Origin: Deltaproteobacteria bacterium
GTDB taxonomy: Bacteria > Desulfobacterota > Deferrimicrobia > Deferrimicrobiales > Deferrimicrobiaceae
Length of the DNA: 5,447 bases
NCBI GenBank assembly: GCA_003513855.1
Contig: DOTC01000123.1
Location: 1-5,447 of the forward strand
Reading direction: 5' to 3'
Below the pieces are notes generated by a model. That model had not been told where the DNA came from. It saw only the letters and a list, made by a program, of their open reading frames with translations, and searched no databases. Positions 5,183-5,447 of the stretch are shown piece after piece (the first letter of the stretch is position 1; each line of letters begins with the position of its first letter). The translations under genes and the position numbers were made by a program.

Positions 5183-5447
5183 ATGTCTTTCCTGAAAACC
5201 GTCGACCCCGAGATCTACGAGGTGATCCGCAAGGAGACCGAACGCCAGGCCTTCGGGCTCGAGCTGATCCCCTCGGAGAACTTCGTGAGCGAGGCCGTGC
5301 TCGAGGCGACGGGTTCCGTTCTGACGAACAAGTACGCGGAAGGGTATCCCGGGAAGCGGTACTACGGGGGGTGCGAGTTCGTCGACCAGGCGGAGGAACT
5401 GGCGATCGAGAGGGCGAAGAAGCTCTTCGGCGCCGAGCACGCCAACG
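5183..5447 (+). CDS. glyA: Serine hydroxymethyltransferase (GlyA), N-terminal part
   Basis: PLP-dependent cytoplasmic enzyme that interconverts serine plus tetrahydrofolate with glycine plus 5,10-methylene-tetrahydrofolate, the main source of one-carbon units. Only the first 88 residues of about 415 are present; the gene runs off the right edge, so the PLP-binding lysine is not visible. The visible part is highly diagnostic: [17 protein letters not shown] (20-36), then [19 protein letters not shown] (45-63), [16 protein letters not shown] and LFGAEHAN at the edge. These form the N-terminal arm and the start of the large domain, including the family's Ser-Glu-Asn block and the tyrosines of [13 protein letters not shown] that line the active site in known SHMT structures. 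The ATG is supported by AAAAGGAG (5168-5175), 7 nt upstream. The frame is open upstream to the fabF stop, but those codons look unlike SHMT. The gene probably belongs to the same transcription unit, although the 108-nt gap leaves room for separate control. Confidence 0.96.
   Translation, partial: MSFLKTVDPEIYEVIRKETERQAFGLELIPSENFVSEAVLEATGSVLTNKYAEGYPGKRYYGGCEFVDQAEELAIERAKKLFGAEHAN

Noticed and set aside
3611..5440. Long minus-strand open frame (609 codons) antisense to acpP, fabF and glyA
   Set aside because: Same GC-driven shadow effect; no recognisable domain, and it lies opposite three unambiguous genes.
2759..5447. Recoding of TGA or TAG as sense codons, suggested by the single-stop spacing
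   Set aside because: No complete gene has an internal TGA or TAG, all proteins end at normal family lengths at these stops, and TAA 2732-2734 closes the frame after fabD. The standard bacterial code fits.
1..5447. Binding sites for fatty acid regulators (FapR-, FabT- or FadR-type operators)
   Set aside because: No AT-rich inverted repeat resembling those operators is visible in any spacer. The operon's main promoter is likely upstream of the window.

Overview
The window is a GC-rich (roughly two thirds G+C by eye), tightly packed, single-strand cluster of bacterial type II fatty acid synthesis genes. All seven genes read on the + strand: plsX (5' end missing), fabH, fabD, fabG, acpP, fabF and the start of glyA (3' end missing). 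Catalytic residues are intact in every complete gene. Protein lengths (325, 310, 247, 77 and 412 residues) are normal for their families.

The gene order plsX-fabH-fabD-fabG-acpP-fabF followed by glyA is typical of Gram-negative bacteria related to the former Deltaproteobacteria (for example Geobacter-like Desulfobacterota) and of some candidate phyla. The G-rich Shine-Dalgarno sequences, high GC3 and the ACP sequence fit this. The assignment is an inference from gene order and remembered family sequences, not from a search.

Layout: 1-699 is the C-terminal two thirds of PlsX; a 77-nt gap leads to fabH (777-1754, GTG start); fabD follows after 8 nt (1763-2695); a 63-nt spacer contains a small AT-rich patch and a G-tract-rich ribosome binding site before fabG (2759-3502); 30 nt later comes acpP (3533-3766); a 69-nt spacer with a hairpin precedes fabF (3836-5074); a 108-nt spacer with a hairpin at its start precedes glyA (5183 to the window end). 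No gap exceeds 300 nt. No RNA gene, mobile element, CRISPR array or convincing terminator is visible.

How the genes work together: FabD loads malonate from malonyl-CoA onto ACP. FabH condenses malonyl-ACP with acetyl-CoA to start a chain. FabG reduces each 3-ketoacyl-ACP, and FabF elongates the chain with further malonyl-ACP. PlsX takes finished acyl-ACP and makes acyl-phosphate for phospholipid synthesis. The dehydratase (FabZ/FabA) and enoyl reductase needed to close the cycle are not in the window. GlyA belongs to serine/glycine and one-carbon metabolism and is a neighbour rather than a pathway member.

I found no new biological system here; this is a conserved housekeeping operon. The points worth a second look are small: four consecutive genes (fabG, acpP, fabF, glyA) lie in one frame separated by one stop codon each; a G-quadruplex-type motif overlaps the fabG ribosome binding site; FabG has an acidic residue at the end of beta-strand 2; the fabD ribosome binding site lies unusually close to its start; and there is no rpiB gene between fabF and glyA.
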